Below, piece after piece: positions 36,296 to 46,099 of a stretch of 64,000 nt of DNA (position 1 is its first letter; every line of letters starts with the position of its first letter). The DNA is from Streptomyces clavifer (lineage in GTDB: Bacteria > Actinomycetota > Actinomycetes > Streptomycetales > Streptomycetaceae): contig BMWJ01000014.1 in the NCBI GenBank assembly GCA_014651175.1, forward strand, positions 1 through 64,000. Reading direction: 5' to 3'. The notes under the pieces are model-generated. The model worked only from the letters and a program-made list of their open reading frames with translations. It did no database searches and was not told where the DNA came from. Position numbers and translations under genes: made by a program.

Positions 36296-37081
36296 TCAGT
36301 GGTGAAGGATCTTCGAAAGGAAGTCCTTGGCCCGGTCACTGCGCGGGTTGCTGAAGAACTGGTCGGGCACTGCCTCTTCGACGATCTTCCCGTCGGCCAT
36401 GAAGACGACCCTGTTGGCCGCCGACCTCGCGAAGCCCATCTCGTGGGTGACGACGACCATGGTCATCCCGTCCCGGGCGAGCTGCTGCATGACCTCCAGC
36501 ACCTCGTTGATCATTTCCGGGTCGAGCGCGGACGTCGGCTCGTCGAACAGCATGACCTTGGGGTCCATCGCCAACGCGCGTGCGATGGCGACGCGTTGCT
36601 GCTGACCGCCGGACAGCTGCGAAGGGTACTTGTCGGCCTGCGTGGCCACGCCCACCCGGTCAAGCAGTGAACGAGCCTTCTGCTCCGCGGCAGCCTTGTC
36701 CGTCCTGCGGACCTTGAGCTGCCCCAGCATCACGTTCTCGAGCACCGTCTTGTGCGCGAAGAGATTGAACGACTGGAAGACCATGCCGACGTCGGAACGC
36801 AGCCTGGCCAGCTCCTTGCCCTCCTGGGGCAGCGGCTTGCCGTCGATCGTGATCGCGCCCGAGTCGATCGTCTCCAAGCGGTTGATCGTGCGGCACAGCG
36901 TGGACTTCCCGGACCCGGAGGGTCCGATGACGACGACGACCTCGCCACGGGCGATGGTCAGATCGATGTCCTGGAGCACATGCAGCGCGCCGAAGTGCTT
37001 GTTGACGTTGCTCAGTACGACAAGGTCGTCCCCCGCAGGTGCGGCATCCTCGGCGGCCTTGGTCACTGAAACTCCGCTCAT
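36296..37081 (-). CDS. gluA: Glutamate ABC transporter ATP-binding protein GluA
   Basis: The 261-aa ABC ATPase has Walker [10 protein letters not shown] (~residues 50-58), Q-loop [10 protein letters not shown], signature [15 protein letters not shown], Walker [13 protein letters not shown] and switch His in VVVTHEMGF. It energises GluCD. The ATG at 37081 has GGAG about 11 nt upstream. A GTG at 37066 with GGAG 5-6 nt upstream is an alternative. It is the first gene of the operon and divergent from gluR. Confidence 0.92.
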   Translation of the reverse strand: MSGVSVTKAAEDAAPAGDDLVVLSNVNKHFGALHVLQDIDLTIARGEVVVVIGPSGSGKSTLCRTINRLETIDSGAITIDGKPLPQEGKELARLRSDVGMVFQSFNLFAHKTVLENVMLGQLKVRRTDKAAAEQKARSLLDRVGVATQADKYPSQLSGGQQQRVAIARALAMDPKVMLFDEPTSALDPEMINEVLEVMQQLARDGMTMVVVTHEMGFARSAANRVVFMADGKIVEEAVPDQFFSNPRSDRAKDFLSKILHH

Positions 37082-37442
37082 CGGCTTTTTGCTCCGTCCT
37101 CCTCGGTTAGGGAAGGACCCTAGTGACGCAGTGCGACCAGCGTCATTACATCTGAGCGGAAATTGAGCATAACGATCCGGCCGCAACCGGACACTCCGTG
37201 TGAAGGGGACGCCTCGACGCCTGTGACGGCGTACCGGGTGGGTAACGGAAACCCGCTGGTAACGGGCAGGGGCTTGACTGGCGTACCCGTCATCGGAGTG
37301 GATGCCCTGGTGCGGTATGACGCGCGTCGTCGGCGTACGCGTGCTTCGCCGGCGGGACCGGCCGCGGCCATCACGCATAGTCTTCAACCGGCCCGGAAGA
37401 CATGAGACGGGGGCCGGAAGGCATGAGACGGAGAGGGGGGCC
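37082..37442. promoter_or_regulatory. Divergent gluA-gluR control region
   Basis: This 361-bp region holds a TAGGGT -10 for gluA (minus strand, 37122-37117) with TGACGC about 17 bp upstream. A direct repeat GGTAACGG occurs at 37241-37248 and 37258-37265, with starts 17 bp apart. Tandem half-sites of this kind suit an OmpR/PhoB-type regulator such as GluR. TAGTCT at 37378-37383 is a possible gluR -10. Binding by GluR is inferred from the homologous S. coelicolor system. Confidence 0.45.
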
Positions 37443-38135
37443 ATGAGACTGCTGCTCGTCGAGGACGACAACCACGTCGCGGCGGCCCTGTCCGCCGTGC
37501 TCGCGCGCCACGGGTTCCAGGTGGTGCACGCCCGCAGCGGCGAGGAGGCCCTGCAGGCGCTGCTGCCCGCGGACAAGGATCCCTTCGGGGTCGTGCTCCT
37601 CGACCTCGGCCTGCCCGACCAGGACGGCTACGAGGTCTGCGGCAAGATCCGCAAGCGATCGGCGATCCCCGTGATCATGGTGACCGCGCGGGCGGACGTC
37701 CGCTCGAGGATCCACGGTCTCAACCTCGGCGCGGACGACTACGTCACCAAGCCGTACGACACCGGCGAGCTCCTCGCCCGGATCCACGCCGTCGCCCGGC
37801 GCAGGACCGCCGGCGAGGACACCGGACCGACCCCGCTCGCGGCCCTGCGGTTCGGTCCGGTCCACATCGAGCTGCCGACCCGCCGGGTCAGCGTCGGGGG
37901 CCAGGAGGTCCAGCTGACCCGCAAGGAGTTCGACCTGCTCGCGCTGCTGGCGCAGCGCCCCGGTGTGGTCTTCCGCCGGGAGCAGATCATCAGCGAGGTG
38001 TGGCGGACCAGCTGGGAGGGAACGGGCCGCACCCTCGAGGTGCACGTCGCGTCGCTCCGCTCCAAGCTGCGGCTTCCCGCTCTGATCGAGACCGTGCGAG
38101 GCGTCGGCTACCGGCTCGTCGCGCCGTCCGGCTGA
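37443..38135 (+). CDS. gluR: Response regulator GluR (OmpR/PhoB family)
   Basis: The protein has 230 aa. The receiver domain has acidic DD near residues 8-9, phospho-acceptor Asp in [13 protein letters not shown] (~residue 53), Thr in MVTARAD and Lys in VTKPYD. The C-terminal winged helix (~135-225) contains [17 protein letters not shown] and [18 protein letters not shown] precedes the ATG. In S. coelicolor GluR-GluK senses glutamate and activates the adjacent gluABCD. Here the partner kinase gene, 15 nt downstream, is interrupted. Confidence 0.88.
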   Translation: MRLLLVEDDNHVAAALSAVLARHGFQVVHARSGEEALQALLPADKDPFGVVLLDLGLPDQDGYEVCGKIRKRSAIPVIMVTARADVRSRIHGLNLGADDYVTKPYDTGELLARIHAVARRRTAGEDTGPTPLAALRFGPVHIELPTRRVSVGGQEVQLTRKEFDLLALLAQRPGVVFRREQIISEVWRTSWEGTGRTLEVHVASLRSKLRLPALIETVRGVGYRLVAPSG

Positions 38136-38150
38136 GGGCGTACGTTCCCT

Positions 38151-39545
38151 GTGCGCACCCGTCTGCTGCCCCTGCTCATCATCCTGATGGCCGCCGTTCT
38201 GCTCGCCCTGGGTGTCCCCCTGGCCGTCCAGGTGGCCGCCGCCGAACAGCAGCGCGTCGTCATCGACCGGATCGACGACATGGCGCGCTTCGCCGCGCTC
38301 GCCCAGTTCGTCAGCGAGCCCGTCGAGGGCAGCGACGAACGGCAGCGGATCCTCCAGACCGAACTCGAGTCCTACAACTCGGTGTACGGGATCAAGGCAG
38401 GCGTGTTCTACCGCGACGACAGGGCCCTCGCCAAGGCCCCCGCCTCCTGGCTGCTGCCCGAGTAGGGGGAGGGGCGCCAGGCGTTCAAGGAGGCCCTGCT
38501 CGGACGCCGTTCCCACGACCCGCCCCAGGTCTGGCCCTGGCAGGACGGCCGGGTCGTCGTCGCCTCACCCGTCGTGCGGGACGGTGACGTGGTCGCCGTC
38601 GTGGTGACCGACTCGCCCACCGGTGACATGCGCTCCCGGACGCTGCGCGGCTGGCTGCTCATCGGCCTCGGCGAGGCCGCGGCCATGCTGGTGGCGGTCG
38701 GTGCCGCCTTCCGCCTCACCGGATGGGTCCTCCTGCCCGTGCGGACCCTGGACGCGGCCACGCACGACATCGCCAGCGGCCGGATGCGGTCCCGGGTCGC
38801 CGCCTCCGGGGGGCCGCCGGAACTCAGACGACTGGCCCGGTCGTTCAACGAGATGGCCGACAACGTCGAGGACGTGCTGGAGCAGCAGCGCGCCTTCGTC
38901 GCCGATGCCTCGCACCAGCTGCGCAACCCGCTGGCCGCGCTGCTCCTGCGGATCGAGCTCCTCGCCCTGGAGCTCCCCGAGGGCAACGCGGAGATCGCCT
39001 CGGTGCGCACCGAGGGCAAGCGCCTCGCCCAGGTCCTGGACGACCTGCTCGACCTGGCCCTGGCCGAGCACGTGGAGCCGGACCTCCGGCTCACGGACAT
39101 CGGCGCGCTGGCCGCCGAGCGCGTCGCCTCGTGGAGCCCGTACGCCGAGGAACAGGGCGTACGGCTGACGCTCGACGGCGCGGCGGCGATCACCGGCTGG
39201 GCGGACCCGATCGCCCTCTCCAGCGCGCTGGACGCCGTCATCGACAACGCGCTGAAGTTCACCCCGGAGGGCCAGGAGGTCCGGGTCACCGTCGGATCCG
39301 ACGGCGCCGTCGCGACGGTCGTCGTGGCCGACCAGGGGCCCGGACTCACCGAACAGGAGCTGGAGCGCGTGGGCGACCGCTTCTGGCGCAGCAACCGGCA
39401 CCAGAACATCAAGGGGTCCGGACTCGGCCTGTCCATCTCACGCGCGCTGCTGACCGCCGGCGGCGGCTCCATCGGCTACGGCACCAACGAGCCGCACGGT
39501 CTGCGGGTGACGGTCACCGTGCCGCGCACCGCACCGCACGCGTGA
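38151..39545 (+). pseudogene. gluK: Sensor histidine kinase GluK interrupted by an in-frame TAG
   Basis: The reading frame starts at the GTG at 38151 and runs 104 codons, covering the first transmembrane helix (LLIILMAAVLLALGVPLAVQ) and half of the sensor region. It then meets TAG at 38463-38465 and continues in the same frame, without further stops, to 39545. After the stop come the rest of the sensor, the second transmembrane helix (~38640-38715), HAMP, HisKA with FVADASHQLRNPL, and an HATPase with GPGLT and [11 protein letters not shown]. Codon usage is normal throughout, so a single nonsense change (perhaps GAG to TAG) is the simplest explanation. A GTG at 38574 could restart a 323-aa fragment lacking the first membrane helix. 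A sequencing error is possible. Confidence 0.85.
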
Positions 39546-39555
39546 GCGCGGACGG

Positions 39556-40554
39556 TCAGGGCTTGGCCGAGCGGTAGTAGCGCTGGGCGCCGGTGTGCAG
39601 GGGCAGCGGATCGGTGTAGATCGCCGTCCGCAGGTCCACCAGCTGCGCCGCGTGGACCTCCCGTCCGATCCGGTCCCGGCTGTCGATGACGGTCCGCGTG
39701 AACGCCTCGGTCGTCAGCGGATCCGTACGGTCCGTGGTGATCAGCAGGTTGGCGACCGCGACCGTCTGCACGGCCATTCCCTGGTGCGCGTGGTCGTACG
39801 CGTCGGCCGGCATCGCGGCCGAGCGGTAGTGGCGGGTGGACCCACCGGCCGCCTGGAGCTCGCTGATCAGCGGATCCTCCAGCGGGACCAGCCGGATGGC
39901 GAACTTCTCCGCGAGGTCCTGCACCGCACCGGTCGGCAGTCCGCCGGACCAGAAGAAGGCGTCCAGCCGGCCGTCGGCCAGCCGCGCGGGCATCGTGTCG
40001 ATGCCCGCCTCGACCGGGGTGATGTCCTCGGTCGGATCGACACCCGCCGCCTTCATCAGCCGGTCGGCGACGAGCAGCACCCCCGAGCCCTTCTGCCCCA
40101 CGCCGACCCGGTGTCCCCGGAGGTCGGCGACCCGCCGGATCCCGGAGTCCCTGGGCACGACGAGCTGGACGTAGTCGTCGTAGAGGCGGACACAGCCGCG
40201 CAGCCGGTCGCCACCGGGCTTCCCGCTCTGCAGGTAGGTGGCGACGGCATCCGCGGTGGCGATCGTGAAGTCCGCCTTCCCCGTCGCCACCCGCTCGATG
40301 TTCTGCTGGGAGCCCTCGCTCGTCCTCAGCCGTATCGACACCTTGGGCATGTCCTTGGCCAGTGCACCCTCGAGCCGTTGCCCGTAGCGCTGGTACACCC
40401 CGCTGCGCACACCGGTGGAGAAGGTCAGTGAACCGCTGGGCTCCGGTTCCCCCAGGGGGGACACCCACCACAGCAGCAGCCCGAGAACGACCGCGGCGGC
40501 GGCGCCTCCCTGAAGGGTGCGTCGCCGGCCGAATCGGGACAGTGCGTGCAGCAT
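39556..40554 (-). CDS. TAXI-family TRAP-type solute-binding protein
   Basis: The protein has 332 aa. An N-terminal Arg-rich stretch and hydrophobic segment ([17 protein letters not shown]) act as signal or membrane anchor. The mature part has TAXI hallmarks: [41 protein letters not shown] and [17 protein letters not shown] (all cited in short form). Glutamate or related ligands are known for some TAXI proteins. No TRAP permease gene lies nearby. The ATG at 40554 has AGGA 7 nt upstream. It is convergent with gluK and divergent from miaB. Confidence 0.82.
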   Translation of the reverse strand: MLHALSRFGRRRTLQGGAAAAVVLGLLLWWVSPLGEPEPSGSLTFSTGVRSGVYQRYGQRLEGALAKDMPKVSIRLRTSEGSQQNIERVATGKADFTIATADAVATYLQSGKPGGDRLRGCVRLYDDYVQLVVPRDSGIRRVADLRGHRVGVGQKGSGVLLVADRLMKAAGVDPTEDITPVEAGIDTMPARLADGRLDAFFWSGGLPTGAVQDLAEKFAIRLVPLEDPLISELQAAGGSTRHYRSAAMPADAYDHAHQGMAVQTVAVANLLITTDRTDPLTTEAFTRTVIDSRDRIGREVHAAQLVDLRTAIYTDPLPLHTGAQRYYRSAKP

Positions 40555-40660
40555 GGCGCGATCCTGCCAGTCCGCGCCCCGTCCTGGCCAGGCCGGTCCG
40601 GGCAGGTGCCCAGGAGGCTCCGGCGGTGGGGGGAGCGCCATCACCGCCTACCCTTGTCCC

Positions 40661-42181
40661 ATGACCAGCGGCAACCGGAGCGAAGCAGTGGACGTCAAGA
40701 AGAGCTACGAGGTGCGCACTTACGGGTGCCAGATGAACGTCCACGACTCCGAACGCTTGTCGGGGCTCCTCGAGGACGCCGGCTACGTGCCCGCCCCCGC
40801 GGGCTCCGACGGGGACGCCGACGTCGTGGTCTTCAACACGTGTGCGGTGCGTGAGAACGCCGACAACAAGCTCTACGGCAACCTCGGCCGTCTCGCCCTG
40901 ATGAAGACCAAGCGCCCCGGGATGCAGATCGCCGTCGGTGGCTGCCTGGCGCAGAAGGACCGCGACACGATCGTCCAGCGGGCCCCCTGGGTCGATGTCG
41001 TCTTCGGTACGCACAACATCGGCAAGCTGCCGGTCCTGCTGGAGCGAGCCCGCGTCCAGGAGGAGGCGCAGATCGAGATCGCCGAGTCGCTCGAGGCGTT
41101 CCCCTCCACGCTGCCCACCCGCCGCGAGTCCGCGTACGCCGCCTGGGTGTCCATCTCCGTGGGCTGCAACAACACGTGCACGTTCTGCATCGTCCCCGCG
41201 CTGCGCGGCAAGGAGAAGGACCGCCGCACCGGCGACATCCTGGCCGAGATCGAGGCGCTCGTCGCCGAGGGAGTCAGCGAGATCACGCTGCTCGGCCAGA
41301 ACGTGAACGCCTACGGCTCCGACATCGGCGACCGCGAGGCGTTCTCCAAGCTGCTGCGCGCCTGCGGCACCATCGAGGGGCTGGAACGCGTCCGCTTCAC
41401 CTCACCCCACCCCCGTGACTTCACCGACGACGTGATCGCCGCGATGGCCGAGACGCCGAACGTCATGCCGCAGCTCCACATGCCGATGCAGTCGGGCTCG
41501 GACACCGTCCTGAAGGCCATGCGTCGCTCGTACCGGCAGGAGCGCTTCCTGGGGATCATCGAGAAGGTGCGTGCCGCGATGCCGGACGCCGCCATCTCCA
41601 CCGACATCATCGTGGGCTTCCCCGGCGAGACCGAGGAGGACTTCGACCAGACGCTGCACGCGGTGCGCGAGGCCCGGTTCGCGAACGCCTTCACCTTCCA
41701 GTACTCCAAGCGCCCCGGGACGCCCGCCGCCGACATGGAGGGGCAGATCCCCAAGGAGGTCGTCCAGGAGCGCTACATGCGCCTGTCCGCCCTTCAGGAG
41801 GAGATCTCCTGGGAGGAGAACAAGAAGCAGGTCGGCCGCGTCATCGAGGTCATGGTCGCCGAGGGCGAGGGCCGCAAGGACGGCGCCACGCACCGCCTCT
41901 CCGGGCGTGCACCGGACAACCGCCTGGTGCACTTCACGAAGCCCGCCCAGGACGTGCGCCCCGGGGACGTCGTGACCGTGGAAATCACCTACGCCGCCCC
42001 GCACCACCTGCTCGCCGAGGGGGCGCCCCTGGGTGTCCGGCTCACCCGGTCGGGCGATGCCTGGGAGAAGCGCAACCGGGAGGCCGCCCCGAAGCCCGCC
42101 GGAGTCATGCTCGGGCTGCCCGGCATCGGAGCCCCCGTCCCGCTGCCCGCGGCGGCGGCTCCCGGGTGCGGCTCCGTCTGA
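40661..42181 (+). CDS. miaB: tRNA-2-methylthio-N6-dimethylallyladenosine synthase MiaB
   Basis: The 506-aa radical-SAM methylthiotransferase has auxiliary-cluster cysteines in [22 protein letters not shown] and VGGCLAQKD, the radical-SAM motif CNNTCTFC near residue 170, and a C-terminal TRAM domain (~385-460). It adds a methylthio group to i6A37 made by MiaA, encoded 1.3 kb downstream. TACCCT (40649-40654) lies 6 nt before the ATG without a Shine-Dalgarno, so the mRNA is probably leaderless. The last ~35 residues are a Pro/Ala-rich extension. Confidence 0.95.
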   Translation: MTSGNRSEAVDVKKSYEVRTYGCQMNVHDSERLSGLLEDAGYVPAPAGSDGDADVVVFNTCAVRENADNKLYGNLGRLALMKTKRPGMQIAVGGCLAQKDRDTIVQRAPWVDVVFGTHNIGKLPVLLERARVQEEAQIEIAESLEAFPSTLPTRRESAYAAWVSISVGCNNTCTFCIVPALRGKEKDRRTGDILAEIEALVAEGVSEITLLGQNVNAYGSDIGDREAFSKLLRACGTIEGLERVRFTSPHPRDFTDDVIAAMAETPNVMPQLHMPMQSGSDTVLKAMRRSYRQERFLGIIEKVRAAMPDAAISTDIIVGFPGETEEDFDQTLHAVREARFANAFTFQYSKRPGTPAADMEGQIPKEVVQERYMRLSALQEEISWEENKKQVGRVIEVMVAEGEGRKDGATHRLSGRAPDNRLVHFTKPAQDVRPGDVVTVEITYAAPHHLLAEGAPLGVRLTRSGDAWEKRNREAAPKPAGVMLGLPGIGAPVPLPAAAAPGCGSV

Positions 42182-42268
42182 CGGCCGGAGGCGGTACCGG
42201 CGGCGGGTACGGGCCCGGAGCGGTCGGCGCAATCAGCTGCGGCGAGCCGTCGCAGTACGCTGACCGGC

Positions 42269-42988
42269 ATGCTTGTCGCCGCCGCCGTCTGCCCCTGCCC
42301 GCCGCTGCTGGTTCCCGACGTGGCCGCGGGAGCCGCACCCGAACTCGACGCCGCGCGGAGCGCGTGCGCCGATGCCCTGGGTGTACTCGCCGCCGCACGG
42401 CCCGATCTGCTCGTCGTGGTCGGGCCCGCGGGCGCGGGCGGCTCCGGTTCGTTCCCGGAGGGCTCGGAGGGATCCTTCTCCGGGTTCGGCGTCGGCCTCA
42501 CCGTGCGCCTGGGTGAGGTGCCCGAGGGGTCCCCGGTGCCGGAGCGCGGGCTCCCGGCGTCCCTCGCGGTCGGTGCCTGGCTACTGGCCCGCGCCCGGTG
42601 GACGGCCGCCCCGGCCGAAGGGCTCGGGGTGGAGGAGCGCTCCGCCGCCGCCGACTGCGAGCGGACCGGACGCGACCTGGCGGCGCGGGCGGACAGGGTC
42701 GCCCTGCTGGTGATGGGCGACGGCAGTGCCTGCCGCACGGTCAAGGCACCCGGGTACCTGGACGAGCGGGCGGTGGACTTCGACGCGGCGGCGGTGCGCG
42801 CCCTGGGCAGCGCCGACCTCGCGGCGCTGAGCGCGCTGGACGGCTCGCTCGCGTACGAGCTCAAGGTCTCGGGCCGGGCACCGTGGCAGGTGCTGGAAAG
42901 CGCGGCCCGGGGGGCAGGGCTCGGCGGTCAGCTGCTGTACGAGGACGCCCCGTACGGCGTGGGCTACGCCGTCGCCGCCTGGTCGTGA
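42269..42988 (+). CDS. Class III extradiol dioxygenase-like (LigB/MEMO-fold) protein of unknown function
   Basis: The 239-aa Ala-rich protein sits between miaB and miaA as its homologue does in Mycobacterium. The fold shows VAAAVCPCPPLLVPDV at the N-terminus, LLVVVGPAG, VALLVMGDGSACRTVKAPGY and GQLLYEDAPYGVGYAVA. The usual iron-binding His pair of true dioxygenases is not evident, so enzymatic activity is doubtful. TACGCT (42256-42261) ends 7 nt before the ATG, again a leaderless pattern. Confidence 0.72.
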   Translation: MLVAAAVCPCPPLLVPDVAAGAAPELDAARSACADALGVLAAARPDLLVVVGPAGAGGSGSFPEGSEGSFSGFGVGLTVRLGEVPEGSPVPERGLPASLAVGAWLLARARWTAAPAEGLGVEERSAAADCERTGRDLAARADRVALLVMGDGSACRTVKAPGYLDERAVDFDAAAVRALGSADLAALSALDGSLAYELKVSGRAPWQVLESAARGAGLGGQLLYEDAPYGVGYAVAAWS

Positions 42989-43065
42989 GCCGGGCCGTGC
43001 CGGTGTGCACGGAGCGGGCGTACGGCGGCCGGTGGATGCGGCAGGCGCGGTCGGGGACATGCGCG

Positions 43066-43094
43066 GGGCCGCGGAGTGAAGCACTCCGCGGCCC
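43066..43094. terminator. Bidirectional terminator between the LigB-like and antitoxin-like genes
   Basis: Perfect 13-bp arms GGGCCGCGGAGTG and CACTCCGCGGCCC with a 3-nt loop lie between convergent genes. Confidence 0.8.
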
Positions 43095-43118
43095 AGGCGC
43101 ACCACCTTCCGGGCCGGG

Positions 43119-43364
43119 TCAGGACGCGGGAGGAGGGGGCGGGGTACCGCCCCCGTCCTTGTGGCCCAGGCGGTCGACCGCGTCCTTGGCCTTCTGCGTG
43201 CCGGACACGATCTTGTCGCTGTACTTGCCCTTGGTCCTTTGGTCGACCGTGCGGGCCGCCTTGTCGAGGCCCTGGTCGATCTTGCCCCCGTGCTGCTGCG
43301 CGAGGTCGCCGACCTTTTCCTTGGCCGGGGCCAGCTTGGCCTTCAGGTTGTCCAGGAAACCCAT
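43119..43364 (-). CDS. MT0933-like antitoxin-family protein
   Basis: The 81-aa protein is Lys/Ala/Asp-rich and mostly helical (MGFLDNLKAKLAPAKEKVGDL, KIDQGLDKAARTVDQRTKGKY; cited in part), with a Pro-rich tail. It resembles the MT0933/Rv0909 antitoxin family. No toxin gene is adjacent, and in Streptomyces such stand-alone copies are common, so an antitoxin role is not established. GGAAGGTGA precedes the ATG. Confidence 0.72.
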   Translation of the reverse strand: MGFLDNLKAKLAPAKEKVGDLAQQHGGKIDQGLDKAARTVDQRTKGKYSDKIVSGTQKAKDAVDRLGHKDGGGTPPPPPAS

Positions 43365-43513
43365 GGGTCACCTTCCGTGCTGGGGGACTGTGCTGACATT
43401 TTACCCGCGAGAGGGCAAAGCACGCGTCATTCACCGTGTCCGGCCGACCCTCCGGGGCGGCGATCGCAGCCCCCGGGACGGTGCCTCACTCGTTCGGGAA
43501 GCGTCCCGAAGTT

Positions 43514-43528
43514 TGAGACACTGTCTCA
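43514..43528 (+). promoter_or_regulatory. Perfect palindrome abutting the miaA start codon
   Basis: TGAGACA-C-TGTCTCA (7-1-7) ends exactly one base before the GTG start of miaA. It resembles a small operator. Its position over the translation or transcription start could allow direct repression. Confidence 0.6.
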
Positions 43529-44467
43529 GTGAGAACATCAGCTCCCACCCCCCGCGTCATCACCGTCGTCGGTCCCACCGCTGCCGGAAAATCCGATCTG
43601 GGTGTGTATCTGGCCCAGCAGCTCGGGGGTGAGGTGGTCAACGCCGACTCCATGCAGCTCTACCGGGGGATGGACATCGGCACGGCGAAGCTGACGCCTC
43701 CGGAGCGCGGTGGGATCCCGCACCATCTGCTGGACATCTGGGACGTCACCGAGGCCGCCAGCGTGGCCGAGTACCAGCGCCTCGCCCGCGCGGAGATCGA
43801 CCGGCTGCTGGCCGAGGGGCGCACTCCCGTACTGGTCGGCGGCTCGGGTCTCTACGTGAAGGGCGCGATCGACGCCCTGGAGTTCCCCGGTACGGACCCC
43901 GGGGTGCGCGCGAGGCTCGAACAGGAGCTGACGGAGAGCGGCTCCGGGGTCCTGCACACCCGTCTCGCCGCCGCGGACCCCGAGGCCGCCCGCGCGATCC
44001 TGGCCAGCAACGGGCGCCGCATCGTCCGCGCCCTGGAAGTCATCGAGATCACGGGCAAGCCCTTCACCGCCAACCTCCCGGGCGACGAAGCCGTGTACGA
44101 AGCCCTCCAGATCGGTGTGGACGTCGAGCGTCCGGAGCTGGACGAGCGGATCCGGGCCCGGGTGGACCGGATGTGGGAAGCCGGGCTGGTGGACGAGGTG
44201 CGCGCCCTGGAGGTCCTGGGGCTGCGCGACGGCCGCACCGCCTCCCGGGCGCTCGGCTACCAGCAGGTCCTCGCCGCGCTCGCGGGGGAGTGCACCGAGG
44301 ACGAGGCGCGCGCCGAGACCGTACGCGCCACCAAACGCTTCGCGCGCCGCCAGGACTCGTGGTTCCGCCGCGACCCGCGCGTCCGGTGGCTGAGTGGCGC
44401 CGAGGAGCGGCGCGCGGAACTCCCGCACCGGGCGCTGGCGTTGGTCGAACGAGCGGTTACATCCTGA
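43529..44467 (+). CDS. miaA: tRNA dimethylallyltransferase MiaA
   Basis: The 312-aa protein has P-loop GPTAAGKSDLGVYLAQ (~residues 15-30), NADSMQLYRGMDIGTAKL, GGSGLYVKG and the C-terminal ASRALGYQQVLAAL. It transfers a dimethylallyl group to A37 of tRNAs reading UNN codons, the substrate of MiaB. The GTG start lacks a Shine-Dalgarno and directly follows a perfect palindrome. GACACT 6 nt upstream could be a -10 for a leaderless transcript. Confidence 0.95.
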   Translation: MRTSAPTPRVITVVGPTAAGKSDLGVYLAQQLGGEVVNADSMQLYRGMDIGTAKLTPPERGGIPHHLLDIWDVTEAASVAEYQRLARAEIDRLLAEGRTPVLVGGSGLYVKGAIDALEFPGTDPGVRARLEQELTESGSGVLHTRLAAADPEAARAILASNGRRIVRALEVIEITGKPFTANLPGDEAVYEALQIGVDVERPELDERIRARVDRMWEAGLVDEVRALEVLGLRDGRTASRALGYQQVLAALAGECTEDEARAETVRATKRFARRQDSWFRRDPRVRWLSGAEERRAELPHRALALVERAVTS

Positions 44468-44569
44468 TCACGTGATGGCATCGGGACGCTCCGCCCGTCA
44501 TTCCGGTGCCCCCGGGCGTGCCATCATCGAGCATCGATCGACCAGTGGAGTCCGAGTAGGGGAGGGCGC

Positions 44570-45016
44570 GTGGCGATGGAGGCCGGCCCTCGCGACACAG
44601 ACCGGGACGCACCCGATGCGCAGGACGAGACAGGACGCCTGAGCCCGGACGGGCCCGACGAGCACCACGTGCCCCCGGAGGTCGAGGTCGAGCTGCGCCC
44701 CGCCCGTCGGATGCGGATCTGGCAGCTCGCACCGATCGTCGTACTGGGCGCTCTCGGCTCCCTGATGTTCGCCTTCCCGCTCGCGTTCGAGTTCGGCGAC
44801 GGCGGTGCCGTCGTGGCGATGCTGGGGCTGCTGATCAGCTCCTGTGCCGCGGGCTGGGGGATGATGGCGGCGCGGCGCGTGGGCCACACCTGGCCCGGCC
44901 TGGCCGCGAAGGAACCGGGCGAGCGGCCCGACTGGCGCGTGATCGCGCTGTACGTCGCCCTGTGCGCGGGAGTGGTCGCACTCGCCGTCTGGCGAGTGGC
45001 CCGCCTCCGCTCCTGA
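44570..45016 (+). CDS. Membrane protein of unknown function
   Basis: The 148-aa protein has an acidic hydrophilic N-terminal third (~1-50) and three hydrophobic segments: IVVLGALGSLMFAFPLAFEF, VVAMLGLLISSCAAGWGMMA and VIALYVALCAGVVALAVWRV. The family was not identified. GGGGAGGG supports the GTG at 44570 (4-nt spacing) or the ATG at 44576 (10-nt spacing). It lies between miaA and dapF on the same strand. Confidence 0.65.
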   Translation: MAMEAGPRDTDRDAPDAQDETGRLSPDGPDEHHVPPEVEVELRPARRMRIWQLAPIVVLGALGSLMFAFPLAFEFGDGGAVVAMLGLLISSCAAGWGMMAARRVGHTWPGLAAKEPGERPDWRVIALYVALCAGVVALAVWRVARLRS

Positions 45017-45089
45017 GCCGCGGACACCGCCGGTCCCGGTGGGCGGACCGGTTCCGCGGGCTGTCGCCGCGGCCTCGTACAGTTGGTCC

Positions 45090-45959
45090 GTGAGCACTTC
45101 GCAGATCCCCTTCCTCAAGGGCCACGGCACCGAGAACGACTTCGTGATCGTTCCCGACCCGGACAACGCCCTCGACCTGCCGGCCTCCGTCGTCGCACGG
45201 CTGTGCGACCGACGGGCGGGCATCGGCGGCGACGGTCTGCTGCACGTCGTCCGGTCCGCCGCGCACCCCGAGGCGTCGGACATGGCCGAGCAGGCCGAGT
45301 GGTTCATGGACTACCGCAACGCCGACGGTTCGATCGCCGAGATGTGCGGCAACGGGGTGCGCGTCTTCGCCCGCTACCTGCAGCGCGCCGGTCTCGTCGA
45401 TGACGGCGATCTGGCCGTCGCCACCCGGGGCGGGGTCAAGCGGGTGCACCTCGCCAAGGACGGCGACGTCACGGTTTCCATGGGGCGGGCCGTGCTCCCC
45501 GGCAGCGGAGTCACCGTCACGGTGGACGGCCGCAGCTGGGACGCCCGCAACGTGAGCATGGGCAATCCGCACGCCGTCGCGTTCGTCGAGGACCTGGCCC
45601 ACGCCGGGGACCTGCGCTCCGTACCGTCGTTCGGCCCGGCGTCCGTCTACCCGGACGGCGTCAACATCGAGTTCGTCGTGGACCGCGGACCGCGCCACGT
45701 GGCCATGCGCGTCCACGAGCGCGGCTCCGGCGAGACCCGCTCCTGCGGTACCGGCGCCTGCGCCGTGGCCGTGGCCGCCGCCCGAAGGGACGGTGTCGAC
45801 CCCGCCGAGACCGGCTCGCCGGCCACGTACACGGTGGACCTCCCCGGTGGCACGCTGGTGATCACCGAGTACCCGGACGGCGGTGTCGACATGACGGGGC
45901 CCGCCGTGCTCGTCGCCGAAGGCGCGATCGATTCCGACTGGCTCGCGACGGCGCTCTAG
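45090..45959 (+). CDS. dapF: Diaminopimelate epimerase
   Basis: The 289-aa protein has the two catalytic cysteines in MCGNGVRVFARY (~residue 88) and RSCGTGACAVAVAAA (~residue 220). HGTENDFVIV at the start and NPHAVAFVED are also diagnostic. It interconverts LL- and meso-diaminopimelate for lysine; Streptomyces peptidoglycan uses the LL form. TACAGT (45078-45083) lies 6 nt before the GTG with no Shine-Dalgarno, so it is probably leaderless. An in-frame start at 45039 is rejected for that reason. Confidence 0.95.
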   Translation: MSTSQIPFLKGHGTENDFVIVPDPDNALDLPASVVARLCDRRAGIGGDGLLHVVRSAAHPEASDMAEQAEWFMDYRNADGSIAEMCGNGVRVFARYLQRAGLVDDGDLAVATRGGVKRVHLAKDGDVTVSMGRAVLPGSGVTVTVDGRSWDARNVSMGNPHAVAFVEDLAHAGDLRSVPSFGPASVYPDGVNIEFVVDRGPRHVAMRVHERGSGETRSCGTGACAVAVAAARRDGVDPAETGSPATYTVDLPGGTLVITEYPDGGVDMTGPAVLVAEGAIDSDWLATAL

Positions 45960-46099
45960 GGCTTCGCTCGAATGGGTGATCCGTTTCACGCTGGGCGAGA
46001 GGTGGACTGCGCCACGTGGTGGGGTCGGTAGCATCAAGCACCGGCCCGGAGGCGCATCCGCATCTCCCCACCGCCGGTCGACGTTGCCGGAGGTGCCCC

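Noticed and set aside
38463-38465. Amber codon of gluK as programmed recoding
   Set aside because: No pyrrolysine machinery or stimulatory structure is visible, and the family does not use recoding. A nonsense mutation or a sequencing error is simpler.
43119-43364. Toxin-antitoxin system
   Set aside because: Only an antitoxin-like protein is present; neighbouring genes are a LigB-like protein and miaA, and no toxin-like frame is adjacent.
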